Positions 22,301-33,670 of a DNA stretch of 64,000 nucleotides are shown piece by piece. Source of the stretch: Euptelea pleiosperma (taxonomy: Eukaryota; Streptophyta; Magnoliopsida; Ranunculales; Eupteleaceae). The stretch is taken from contig CM068540.1 of the NCBI GenBank assembly GCA_035048495.1, positions 17,158,829-17,222,828 on the forward strand, read 5' to 3'. The first letter of the stretch is position 1. Each line of letters starts with the position of its first letter. The position numbers and the translations under genes were made by a program. The notes under the pieces are model-generated. The model was not told where the DNA came from. It was given only the letters and a program-made list of their open reading frames with translations, and searched no databases.

Positions 22301-24558
22301 AATGTGACTTCAGCCTAGACACCCCACCAAGAAACTCTATCTCACAAAAATTGCAGACAAAACGACCATGTAAGTCATTAGCATACTGCCAAAATGAATC
22401 TCTCTTCCTCACCATCTTGTGTGCCTATAAGTAAATAGATATTAGTTAATAAAAAAATATAAAAATCCATAAATTTACATGAATAAAAATAGTATTCATG
22501 CTCCAACTATAAAAATTAAGTAATTTAAGGAACATAATGTTGGTCCAAGCAGAGAAGGTCAAAACTAATTCATCTTGGCAAACCCCTTAACTTAGATCCA
22601 ACTAAGACAGTACGTGGTTAAAGAATGTAGAAATGGTTCAATAAACTGGTGCAATGGCCGTACATTTTCATTCATTTTACTTCCCTTCATTGTACTCAAT
22701 AATGCAGTACAAACAAAAGAATAACAGAGAAATTCTCAAATAAAAACATAAAAATTCTTGATATAAGACGTGTCTAAAAATGTAGAGGCGGATTTCTTGT
22801 TAAATGGAAGGGTAACCCCAATACATACACACATGGATTATAGCTTAAGAACTAAAGCTATACAAGGGCAGAGGCAATATGTTGTATTATGAGTTTGTGT
22901 CAAGCATGTAACAAAGTAGGTAACACAAAGATGGGACATCAGTACATAATGTGAAGACATATCCTCCAGTACTTGGCTCCAATTTTTTTTTGCGAAGAAA
23001 TAATGGTTAAATCCAACTGAGAACTTGAGAGTATCTAAAACAAGGCAATTATAAACACATAACCTAATGGAAATTAAGTTCAAGTTAGAGTATTGAATTG
23101 ATGTGATGTCAAGGAGCCTTAGATAATTAAAGGCACAGGGTGCTAAGACAATGTTGAAAGTTGTAACATCTTTTCCTCTTTTCTTTTGTTCATCTTTGCT
23201 TTCAAATGGCATTCCATCAAGAAAGGATGCTCCCCACGTGTATAACAGTTTGAAACAAATTCAAATCCATGGTCCATGGATTAAGTTCTATATTTATTAT
23301 GTTTTCTGGGTCATGGGACATTGTAATCCTTCACTACCGAGATACTGATCTGCTCATCCAAAGGATAATTTTCCATAGAAGTACACGGCCTCCTAAAACC
23401 CCAGATGATAGGAACTGAATTTAGAATGTGGGACCACTGAGAACTCTGATCCACCAGATCAAATTAAACAATTCTCTTGAGAATTCTTATGTTTGGTCAC
23501 CCAGTGAAGAGCTCCATTTAAGGTTTGCCAATCAAACGACTTAAACAAGTAAGCTGAGGCTGTTGAGCTTTGAAGAATGTGTTTCTATCTATCTGTGTCA
23601 TAGACAATTTGCACAACACCTAATATATAATATACAATTATACCAAAACAAAGAAAAATGAAGAAACAAAGAAAATTGAAAGAACTAAAGAAAAAGGAAA
23701 GATAAAGAAACAAAATCTAGCTAACTCAATGTTTGCTACATCTCGTCAAGACAATGCATGAAAAAAAGCCATGGGAAACAAAATCAATAGCCTGCTAACT
23801 CAATGTTTCAAATCAAACCACCCTTCACACAAATCAAAACCCACAAGGAAGCAATCGTGTGCTCCATCCATCAAACCCTATACAAATAACTCCATAAGAA
23901 AGCAAACAGGGACTCCACGCCTCTACCATTGAAACGGTTCAAATCTTTAATACCATTACAAACATAAAACAAATGGATAAAAACTGAAATCAATATGAAG
24001 AATAGAATCTCTGTGGGCTAAACCCTAAATATAGAGAGAGATCACTTGATGAAGAACGTATTTTTGTTAGAGAAAAACACCACTTCAAGTCTGGAAATCT
24101 GACCTGTAAATCAAATTAAACACAAAGTGAAGTTCGGATTCTGGAAATTTGGTCGACTTTCGCTCTCTAAAACAGCGCTCTCTCTCCGTTGGGTGTTATG
24201 CAAAGAGGTGGGGATTTTGGGAGAGATGAAAGAAGGATTGAGGGACAGGGAGCCTTGAAATGATGGTGAGATTGTGAATCTTGAGACTGTGAGAGAGAAG
24301 AAGGAAGTTGAAACGATGGGAGTATAGAGCAGCCCGAAATTGTGTACGTGATGTGATAATGTGAAAACGTAATATGATTTTAGCATTTTTTTGGGCCGAC
24401 TTTTTGATAAAAATGTTAAAACGCGTTTTATTCTTTTGAGGTTGAAATTTCCCAAAATTTTCCGAATTATTGAAACATTCGGTCGAATAAAACATTTTTT
24501 GAAAAAAATGATAAATTCGCGAATTAAACGTGAATTAATTGCATGATTGCTAACAAGG
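19360..24558 (-). mobile_element. hAT DNA transposon (5.2 kb) with decayed transposase
   Basis: Terminal inverted repeats CCTTGTTAGCAAT and ATTGCTAACAAGG (13 bp, perfect). Flanking 8-bp duplication ATCCGTAC (19352-19359) and ATCCGTTC (24559-24566), one mismatch. The related LTR at 15395-17755 shows the empty site near 16793 (ATCCATACCTATCTAG), which confirms both ends. It carries a hAT transposase on the minus strand at 20341-22415. I recognise nothing else coding in 22430-24500. Confidence 0.85.
20341..22415 (-). pseudogene. hAT transposase (BED zinc finger, DUF659-type core, hAT dimerisation domain), damaged
   Basis: It starts at the ATG at 22415. The open part 21099-22415 (438 aa) has a BED-type zinc finger at residues about 10-50 (CNFC, then LKSHLSR and a further Cys). 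The DUF659-like catalytic region follows, with ADFGAGYSPLSY, IWTDLNGRSY and VVTDNASNY. Downstream pieces on the same strand (20806-21027, about 20640-20770, 20341-20639) carry the C-terminal dimerisation region (SASACEYNWSVFDAA and KKRNRLLPDMLEDLVYIR). A plausible intron runs from the GTAAGT at about 20838 to the acceptor before GLWWEANGS. Between 21030 and 21130 frames do not join, and an in-frame TAA directly follows FDAA. The enzyme would cut and join hAT ends; this copy looks inactive. Confidence 0.8.
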
Positions 24559-25512
24559 ATCCGTTCCTATCTAGTTCTAGAATTTAGAACTAAAACCTCC
24601 ACCACCAAGAACAAAAAGAACTCTAGAGAGTTTAGAGAGCAAAAGAGAGCTCAAGAGAATTGGTGAATTGATATGAGGGCGGGAGGTCCTATTTATAATA
24701 GTTCATGGGGAAAAACCTCCAAATATAAGCTTTATTGGTTTTAACAAGTATATTTAAAACTTTCTATTTTGTTTTAAAAATATTTTTTAAAGAGACTTTA
24801 TTTTAATTAATTTTCGTAACATTAAAAGGTGTGGTTTTTATAACCCATTAAATGGCTTATTTTAATATGGGTATGGGCTAAAAATTGGCCTAAGGCCTAT
24901 GGGTATCAAGTAGGCTTTAAATAAAATTATTTTTGGGCCTAAAAGATCTTTAAATTGGCCCGAAAGGCCTACACCAATAAATAAACTCAATCAACATGCA
25001 AACAAGCAATAATAACAAAACTTACCAACGATTACTCATTAAATTCATAAAAGACAATAAAAATTATTTAAAATATTTTTAATTTAAAGTTATTTTAAAA
25101 TTATATTTTTTTGTAAAATATCAAAATATGATAAGAATCTCAAATGCCCCAATGGTGACAACGTGTTGATTAAAAATGTATAGCTGACATTCGTTATTTA
25201 AAAATATTATTATTTTTAAAATAATCTTTTATTTAAAATTATAATCTTAGTTAATTAAGTTGGTTATTTAATACAATGTCCCTATATTACTACAGTACAG
25301 GTACACATGTATGAAAATCGATTCTAGTGTCATTATAATGAAATTTCCTACGTGTCATGATATAAAATTTCTGACTAAGTTCTCATTATTTCTACGTGAC
25401 ATGATAGAATGTTCTAAATAAAGTTAAAAAAAAATCAGGATGCCAATTTTTATCATTTTATAGTTAATTTACACTAATATCCCTGAATAAAATTTTAGGG
25501 TATTACACTTGA

Positions 25513-25830
25513 TGTGTGAGATTGCTAATGAAGCATGGGACATCTTAGAGGTTACCCATGAAGGAACCACTGCAGTTAAAAGTTCCAAAAATTTTACTAC
25601 AAAATTTGAAGATATCAGATTGCTTAATGATGAACTGTTTGCTGATTTTTATGCTAAATTATCAGATATTGTAAATTCATGTTTTAATTTGCGAGGAAAA
25701 ATCTTGAATCAAAAGTGGTAAGGAAGATTCTTAGATATCTACCTAAAAGATTTCAATCCAAGGTTACAACAACCATTGAAGGAAGGAAAAAATATTGACA
25801 CTCAAGATAAATGAGTTAGTTGGGTAAAAG
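25513..25830 (+). pseudogene. Outer Copia gag, segment 3 of 3 (UBN2-type domain)
   Basis: It continues directly after the CTTGA duplication. The frame reads ANEAWDILEVTHEGT, KFEDIRLLNDELF and FNLRGKI, then LRYLPKRFQSKVTTTIE in another frame. These are the hallmarks of the Copia gag capsid domain (gag-polypeptide/UBN2). A stop and frame changes occur after 25715. It fades out near 25830, just before the TIR element, and no pol follows. Confidence 0.75.
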
Positions 25831-25945
25831 AGAAGTTACCTATGTTAATACAAAACTTACAACAAAACAAATCAATCATTTTTTTATGACAAACGTACTT
25901 GTCAAAACCCTCTTTCTTGAGTAAACCTTTGATAACTACGTGTTT

Positions 25946-27636
25946 TTAAAAACTTGTTACAACTTTGATTGTGCACATTCTTAAGAAGATAATACAATAA
26001 TGTATCTCTTAAATATGATATGATGTAGATGCAACAATGCTCTCCCTAGACAACAAAGTGTATGTATAACAAAGTGAAAGTGAGTGTAACAAGGGATGTC
26101 AAGTTGTAGTTAGTTTTAAAATCATGGGTTTCCCATGGTCGAACCACAAGGATTGGGAGTGAATGACTAGTGCAAGTGTTACTACAAGTGGAAAGAGAAA
26201 AAAATGGAAAGAAGAATAGTGTGTGATGTGTAGTGAATGGATGCTATGAAATGAGAGAAAAAGTGTGCAAATGGTTGAATGTACCACCAATGGTGGGCAA
26301 ATTTTTGAAGAGAAAAACTATAAGAGAAGAAGAGTGCTAGGGCATTAAGATTTGGCCTAGACCCTTCCCCTTTGCTCCTTAATGAGTGTAGTCCAAGAAG
26401 AGAAGAAACAACTAAAGAGTTGCTCTTCCACCAATGATAAAGAAATGAATCACAAAGATGAAGTAAAAAAAATGATATTCCCATTAAGGCATTTTTAGAT
26501 AATAAAATCAAAACTAGAACATTCTAGTGTGTGAGTGCAAATATGTGAGTTCCTAAGTATCTATAATGCAAGACATAATAGATCAAAAGAAATCACAAAA
26601 AGACTCACAAGAACAAGTAAAAGAAATACCTCAAATCTTCATTAATGTTTTGATGTCCAACTATGAAGTATACATGACATACAACATTAAGGGATACAAA
26701 ACAACTTCATTAAAGTATTGGGAAAATCTCTACAATGAAACTCTCATAAACATGGATCTACACTCAATAAGTCACAAAAGGGAGAGGAAAAATGCCTCCT
26801 CTCTAGCCCTAGCTAAGGGTCTAGCCAACCATGGTGTAGATGGCCATGAAAACTAAGTAAAAAAAAAGAAAATAAGAAAGAGGAGAGAAGGGGCTTGCTT
26901 GAGATTCTTGGGCTCTCTAAAATAGACTCACTAGAGAAAGGAAGAAGGCCCTCTCATAAGCTCAGCTTATATAGAAGATGGAAGGTGATGAGGTGGAAGG
27001 TGATGTGGAGGAGTGATAGGTGAAGATGAGGTGGAAAGTGGTCAAAGGAGAGCTCATTCTTGTTACCAAAATGGTGTAAGTGATTCAAATATAATCAAAA
27101 GAGTGCCCAAGGTCAAGCTCAAAATGAGGGGGTACACATGGGAGAAGGAGATGTGTAAGAAGTGTAAGAGGGTAGGTGGAAAACAAGCTAGAAAGAGGCA
27201 TGTTATGGGCTTGAGAGAAGACAAGGCCTATTCTTTACCACATTGAGCATTCTCCTTCTTGACTTGTCCCTTTCACCCATGTGAAGGCTCCATGTGGCTT
27301 TGATGGCTTGAGAATCTTCTAGAAGGCTCCAATGGCTTGGAATGGCTCCATAAAGGTGTGATGGCTTCAATGGCTCTCATGGCTTGAACAAGTGACTTCA
27401 TGGCTTAAAAATTTATGATAAGCCTCTTAAGAGACTCCAATGGCGTGCACAAAAGTCTCTCATGCGACGAATGCCCTATATGTATCAAATATGCACGTAA
27501 TGAGGGTCTAAATTGGATAAATTGTGCATGAGACACCTAGGATGCATTTTACATTAAAATGTAAAGTTATAAGCTCATGAAACTCGATAATGCCCAAAAG
27601 TTAAAACGGATAATAAGCACAAAATGAGCATTATCA
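25946..27636 (-). mobile_element. 3' LTR of the Athila-like Gypsy element (far edge approximate)
   Basis: The edge facing the coding region is fixed: on the minus strand the LTR begins TGATAATGCTCATT right after a polypurine tract (27637-27650). A TATA box CTATATAAG lies at 26966-26974 on the minus strand, the likely LTR promoter. The far end is uncertain and lies between the TIR arm (25936) and about 26100. The small open frames inside have no domain. Confidence 0.55.
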
Positions 27637-27650
27637 ACACCCCCCAACTT
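27637..27650 (-). promoter_or_regulatory. Polypurine tract of the Athila-like element
   Basis: On the minus strand AAGTTGGGGGGTGT directly precedes the LTR start. Such a tract primes plus-strand DNA synthesis in LTR elements. Confidence 0.65.
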
Positions 27651-27958
27651 GAATATTTGTCAGTCCCTTGGCAATCAAAATAAGATCAATTTTTTTTTTT
27701 AAAGGATGAGAAGTGCTTAAAAATGATTGGAATGGCTAAGAAATCTGGACAAAATGTTTTTGAAATACCCACACCCCCCAACTTAAACAAGTCATTGTCC
27801 CCAATGAATAGAAAAACTGGTTTTCAAAATAATGCATGGTGATGATAAACATGAAATGAACATGCATTAACAAAATAAAGATTTAGGGAGAGGATATACC
27901 ATAGATTTCTTCAATATCAGCTCAAGTCTACATTCCAAGCTTTCAAAAAGAAGACAAA

Positions 27959-28569
27959 CTAATCCTGGTAAATAGGATCCTCCAAGACCATGGAGATGGT
28001 CTCAGGATCAAAATGCTCAAGGTATGGTTTCAACCTTTGTCCATTCACAGTGAATGTGGTGCCAGTTTTTGGATTCTCGACCTCGACCGAGCCATAAGGA
28101 AAGACGCTCCGGGCTATGTAAGGTCCAGTCCACCTAGATTTGAGTTTTCTTGGGAAGAGATGAAGCCTGGAGTCATAAAGAAGCACCTTATCAGAAGGTT
28201 GGAAAGACTTCCTGAGAATATTTTTATCATGAAAAACTTTTGTTTTGTCTTTGTAAATCTTTGCATTCTCATAGTCTTCTGTCCGAATCTCTGCTAGCTC
28301 ATTCAACTGGAGCTTCCTTTGGACTCCAGCTTTGTCCAGATCAAAGTTAACCTTTTTGATTGCCCAATAGGCTTTGTGCTCAAGCTCAACTGGCAAGTGA
28401 CATGCCTTCCCAAAAACTAAACGGTAAGGGGACATTCCCAAGGGAGTTTTAAAAGCTGTACGATAAGCCCAGAGTGCATCAGTTACTCTCAAGGACCAAT
28501 CTTTGCGGTCTGGGTTTACAGTTTTTTGTAAAATATTTTTGATCTCCCGATTGAAAATTTCCACTTGTC
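27959..28569 (-). pseudogene. Athila-like integrase, C-terminal part
   Basis: Open frame of about 200 aa downstream (minus strand) of the solo LTR at 28575-32190. It begins in the catalytic core at [11 protein letters not shown], where the Glu is the expected third residue of the D,D,E triad. It continues through [27 protein letters not shown] to the C-terminal segment with [14 protein letters not shown], and ends in a normal stop at 27959. The N-terminal part of the same integrase lies at 32191-32733. The enzyme would insert the cDNA; it is broken here by the LTR. Confidence 0.8.
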
Positions 28570-28574
28570 CGCTT

Positions 28575-31500
28575 TGTAATACCCTGAACTTTCGTTCTAC
28601 GGTATTATGGTAAATTCACCTAATAATGAAAACCTGAAACTTTTTCAAACTCTTATTATTGTTTTTATTGTTTAATATCATGTATAAGTATGTGTATTTA
28701 ATTTGATTTCATTCTGACAACTTTGAAAAACTTGCTATTTTTGAAATTTGTTATTTAGGGCAAAATTCTGCTAAGAATAATGAACCATAACTTGCAGAGG
28801 ACTTTTTCTTTCCCCAGCTAACATTCCAGAACTTTTATAAAAAAATTATTTTATAGGCCCGAGACGCCAAAAATATTCCTATTTTATCTTTACCAACTTA
28901 CCTGTGAAATTTGGAACCTTTCCTGATACATGAAAACCCTAGCGGGAGATTTTGAGAGATTTCGACAAAAATAGTATTTTCGTAATTTTTAAACTTTCCT
29001 ACTATTCTTATTTTTTTTTTAATATTTAATTATATTTTATTTATTTAATAGGCGTGTGGGATCCGCGAATCACTTTCGGTTCATTCCGATGTCATTTGAC
29101 ACTTTTCTAGGGTTTCGAACGTTTTTATGATTTGTGTGTGTGACATGTGTCAATACCTTATTGTATGGACTTTTAAATTATATAATATAGTTTGATTGAA
29201 TTAATTTATAATTATTTGTGTTATGATTGTTGGGTGGGCCGTATGGCCAATCTAGAATTCTTTTGGGCTTAATAATATTTTTAAATGAAGCCTATTGATG
29301 TATATGGGCCTTGGGCCAATTTCTAACCCATTTATAGTGTAAAATATAAGTTTTTGAGGGTTGAAAAAGTCATCCCTTTGATAGTTTCGAATTTTCACTA
29401 AAATAGAAACCCTAATCCTTCCCTAAACCTATTTATTAAAAACCCTAAAGCTTTAGAAGTTTTCAAAACCAAACTCCATTAAAGAATAGAGCAAGCTCCA
29501 TTAAACCTTCATCCGGGCACCGATCGCACTCGAACAAGAAGGGAGAATTGACGGGGACTCCGATTTGAAGAACATACTCCGAGGAAAGGACGATCCGACG
29601 ACTTTCAAATTTGAAGAAACTTTTGATTTTCATTAAAATTCAAGAAACCTTAAGGTAAGTGCGCTTGATCCATCCTATACTTGTTTTTCTTTAAGATTTT
29701 GTTTCTCTTTCATTAGATAATGGTTGATACTCATTATAAATTAATTTCAACAATATTTATTTTATTCTTATTGGGTTGATCCTTATTTTGGGCCACCATG
29801 ATGGGTTGGGCCATCGTCTATTTCGTACCTATAACGGATGATTATATTCTTTATCATTTTTGTTGTATTTTTATAATTAAAATATTTTTATAATTATTTT
29901 TTCTAAATAACTCTGTGAATCTAGTTTTTAAAACCGTTTAGTTTATATTTTTCTGATTTTTATTGATTAAGTTATGATTTTTCTAAGTTGTATGACTTTA
30001 CCAAAAAAACCAGAATTTCAGATTTTACACGGTCCGATTCACTTGGGATTTCGATCTATATTTTTAATTTAAATATTTTTCTAATTATTTTTTATGGATA
30101 CCTCTATCAATGTAGTTTCTAGAACCTTTGAGTTTATATTTTTCTGATTTGTATTGATTAAGTTATGATTTTTCAAACATGCTGGACTTTTCTGTAAAAC
30201 CCAGAATTCCAGATTTTACACGGTCCACTTTACCTGAGATTTCGATTCATATTTTTAATCTAATTATTTTTTTAATTATTTTTCACAGATACCTCTATCA
30301 ATCTAGTTTCTATAACCTTTGAGTTTATATTTTTCTGATTTGTATTGATTAAGTTATGATTTTTTAAACGTGCTGGACTTTTCTATAAAACCCAGAATTC
30401 TAGATTTTACATGGTCCACTTCACTTGAGATTTTGATCTATATTTTTAAGTTAAATATTTTTCTAATTATTTTTCATAGATACCTCTATCAATCTAGTTT
30501 CTAGAACCTTTGAGTTTATATTTTTCTGATTTATATTGATTAAGTTATAATTTTTCAAATGTGCGGGACTTTTCTATATCCCGAATTCTGTCCAGCCCAA
30601 TTAATTAAGAGTTTTGACCTATATTTTGAATCTGAATATTTTTCTATTTATTTTTTTTAAAAACCTCTATGAATTTAGTTTTTAAATCCATTGAGTTTAT
30701 ATTTTTTTAATTCATATTTATTTAGTTATGATTTTTATAATACAGTACATTTTTTATAAAAAAATCTATTAATTGTTCGTGGTTCGGTCATGATTATTAA
30801 CTATTAAGGTTTTAACCTTGTTGTTTGACTAAACCCTAGATGGTTTGACCTATACCTGTATGCATGGGGATCCCACCCATGTGTCTTGGATCTCTCATAG
30901 GGTTCGGCCAAGTGTCTTGGATCCCTCTTTAGGGTTCGACATTGTGTCATGTATCCCTCATAGAGTTCAGCCATAGCGTGTTGGATTCTCTTGCGATTTT
31001 CACTTATATTATTCATCGATGTTGATTGTGATATTTGGTCATGTCTTATTGACTATTATACTTAGATGGTTCGACCTATACTTGTATGCATGGGGATCCC
31101 ACCCAAGTGTCTCGGATCCCTCATAGGGTTCGGCCAAGTGTCTTGGATCCCTCTTTAGGGTTCGACCTTGTGTCATGGATCCCTCATAGGGTTCGGCCAT
31201 GGTGTGTTGGATTGTCTTGTGATTTTTACTTATATTATTCATCCGTGTTGATCGTGACCTTCGGTGATTGTTACATGTTATTCATGGTTAACCCTAATTC
31301 GTTCCCATATTATTACTCTTAATGATCATTGGTTCATTTTATATTTTTATTTAAATGTTAAATACATGTGTGCTTATGTCATGTAACCCTAGTACATCTT
31401 GTTGTCATACTATGATCATCACGTCATTTCATATAAGGGGTGCATAAGGGAACGGGGTTGAAGTATATTATATACGTTTATATTGGTTTTATCAATTAAT

Positions 31501-32190
31501 CAGGGTTCGGTACCCTAGGGTGAAAGGCCCCAGACGTTATTATATCCTGCAGATGGGTCGATAAGACCGCTCCCAGTGCGGGAAGGAGATGGAGACCCTA
31601 TGTGGGTATGGGTACTAGTTGCATTGCCATCCCTTACTCATCTGCATTCATCCTCATATTCATGTCATCCTTATTATACGATTGAGATGCATACCTTGAT
31701 TAAAAAACTTGTATAGTATGATATCATACAATGCACACTGTTGTATTACTGGGCCTCGGCTCACGGTGCTACACTGATACCATTTTCAGATTTTGAGGAG
31801 CCGGGTACGTGAGATAATTTTGAGACGAAAGACTTCGGTGCATTCGAGGAGATCGGCGAGGATTTGGGAGTCGATCCCACACTTTAGAAAGTTGTATTTG
31901 ATTATTTTATAACATTATTTATTTATTCTCACGGGCATGTAGTCCTTTGATTGAGAGCATGTTCTCACTTCCATCTCTACACATTTAGTTGATTGATTGA
32001 ATTATTTGACTTATTTGTTTTCTACATCTAGACTCTTGTTTTTACTTAGTCGGTTTTCGAATGAACCTTAGTAGTCTAATTGACCTAATTGGACCACTAG
32101 GGGACATTCATGGATCACCTCTGGGTTCGGGTACGGGTCGATCCACGGATTTTCGGGTCGTATCTGGGTATCCGGATTCGGGGCGTGACA
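28575..32190 (+). mobile_element. Solo Gypsy (Tekay-type) LTR, 3.6-kb family, inside an integrase gene
   Basis: Begins TGTAATACCC and ends GGGGCGTGACA, 3616 bp. Flanking 5-bp duplication CGCTT (28570-28574) and CGCTC (32191-32195), one mismatch. It aligns in reverse orientation to the LTRs of 37489-46026, including ~190-bp tandem repeats at about 29880-30770 and doubled GGATCCC-rich blocks at 30840-31240. No internal region is present. Confidence 0.85.
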
Positions 32191-32733
32191 CGCTCGTTTG
32201 AGGGTGATAGGGGGTAGCAACTTTGTGAGTAATACCATATTTGGCCATTAGGCTCTCAAAAGGCTTGTTGCAGAAGTGCTTCCCCCCATCTCTAATGATG
32301 GCCCTAGGGGTTCCAAATCTAGATAAGATGTTCTCTTTTAAGAACTTTAGGACAACTCTATGGCCTCTATCCACTTGGATACATAGTCCACAGCCACCAA
32401 AATGTATAGGTTGCCAAAGGAACAAGGAAAAGGGCCCATGAAGTCAATGCCCCACACATCGAATATTTCAATGATGAGAATGGGATTTAAGGGCATCATG
32501 TTTCTACGACTAATGGTCCCTAACCTTTGGCATCGGTCGCAAGACTGGCAGAAAATGTGAGCATCTTTAAAAAGAGAGGGCCAATAAAACCCACATTGTA
32601 ATATCTTGAAAGCTGTTTTCTTTCCAAAAAAATGGCCTCCACAAGCACTAGAATGGCATAAGGTCAAAATCGAGTGATGCTCATTTTCTGGGACACATCT
32701 CCGGATGATTTGGTCTTGACAATATTTAAACAA
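32191..32733 (-). pseudogene. Athila-like integrase, N-terminal part
   Basis: The zinc-binding HHCC region (HSSACGGHF, then CQSCDRCQ) is followed by the core with [10 protein letters not shown], holding the first catalytic Asp. A small deletion and frameshift near 32350-32380 follow, then the second Asp region (RAIIRDGGKHF) in another frame. The sequence stops at the solo LTR, after YHPQTS. The first Asp and second Asp therefore lie here and the catalytic Glu about 3.6 kb away. Confidence 0.75.
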
Positions 32734-33670
32734 GTATGGATCGTCCCAAAAGAATTGTCACCTCAGAATAAAACTTTCTTTTATCTTGGGTGGTCCAATG
32801 TGAGGGAACATGTCCTGTAACTAGGTAATTGGCAATGTCCGCATACCATGGTGCTTGGGAAATTTCAAACAATTGCTCATCTGGGAGTGTCTCGGCCACA
32901 GGAAGTGTCTCAAATGAGGACTCAAGGACTAGTCTAAACAAGTGGTCTGCTACAACATTTTCAGAGCCTTTCTTGTCTCTGATTTTTAAATTGAACTCTT
33001 GTAAGAGAAGGATCCATCTAATAAGTCTGGGCTTCGCATCCTTCTTAGACAATAGGTATTTGAGAGCCGCATTGTCAGTGTAAACTATCACCTTGGATCC
33101 AACCAAGTATGACCTAAACTTGTCAATGGCAAATACTACAGCTAGCAACTCTTTCTCCGTAGTGGAGTAATTAAATTGGGCATCATTCAATGTCTTGCTA
33201 GAATAGTAGATTACACAGGATAACTTATCCCTTCTTTGCCCTAAGACCGCTCCTATGGCATAGTCACTGGCATCACACATTACCTCAAAAGGTAATGACC
33301 AATCTGGAGGTTGAATGATGGGTACCGTGGTCAACAAGGTCTTGAGCTTCTCAAAAGCTTGTGTGCGATCTTTATCAAATTTGAAGTCTACATCCTTAGC
33401 AAGGAGATTGCACAAGGGCCAAGAGATTTTACTAAAGTCCTTTATAAATCTTCTATAAAATCCAGCATGCCCCAAGAAAGACCGAATTTCCCTAACACTT
33501 TTAGGGATAGGCAGGTGAGAAATAAGATCAATCTTAGCTTTGTCTACCTCAAGTCCTTTAGAAGAGACAATGTGGCCTAAGACAATTCCTTTTGAGACCA
33601 TAAAGTGACATTTTTTCCAATTGAGCACCAAGTTCTTCTCTTGACATCGAATCAACACTAACTTTAAGTG
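32726..33670 (-). pseudogene. Athila-like reverse transcriptase end and RNase H
   Basis: It follows 33671-36184 in the same frame after an in-frame TAG at 33671-33673. It reads the RT thumb ([18 protein letters not shown], then [10 protein letters not shown]), then RNase H with [18 protein letters not shown] (Asp), [13 protein letters not shown] (Glu), [12 protein letters not shown] (Asp) and [13 protein letters not shown] frameshift near 32745 separates it from the integrase. RNase H degrades the RNA strand of the RNA:DNA hybrid. Confidence 0.8.

Larger units (their letters stand above)
18005..25507 (-). mobile_element. Solo Gypsy (Tekay-type) LTR, 2.3-kb family, split by a hAT element
   Basis: Starts TGTCACGCCCC and ends GGTATTACA, flanked by an exact duplication CTTGA (18000-18004, 25508-25512). 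Removing the hAT insertion (19360-24558) and one copy of its target leaves about 2.3 kb, which aligns to 15395-17755 from end to end. The same CCTATGCGCACTCCC-type repeats are at 19045-19215. It interrupts the outer Copia gag. Confidence 0.85.

Noticed and set aside
24111..24495. Open frames of about 100 aa near the right end of the hAT element
   Set aside because: Composition is low-complexity Ser/Phe-rich, with no similarity to a transposase part and no conserved start context. They overlap each other in two frames.
25946..27585. Possible host gene between the Copia gag and the Athila 3' end
   Set aside because: The open frames are short and Lys/Ser-rich without domains. The TATA box, the polypurine junction and the 52-bp match at 36788 identify the stretch as LTR.
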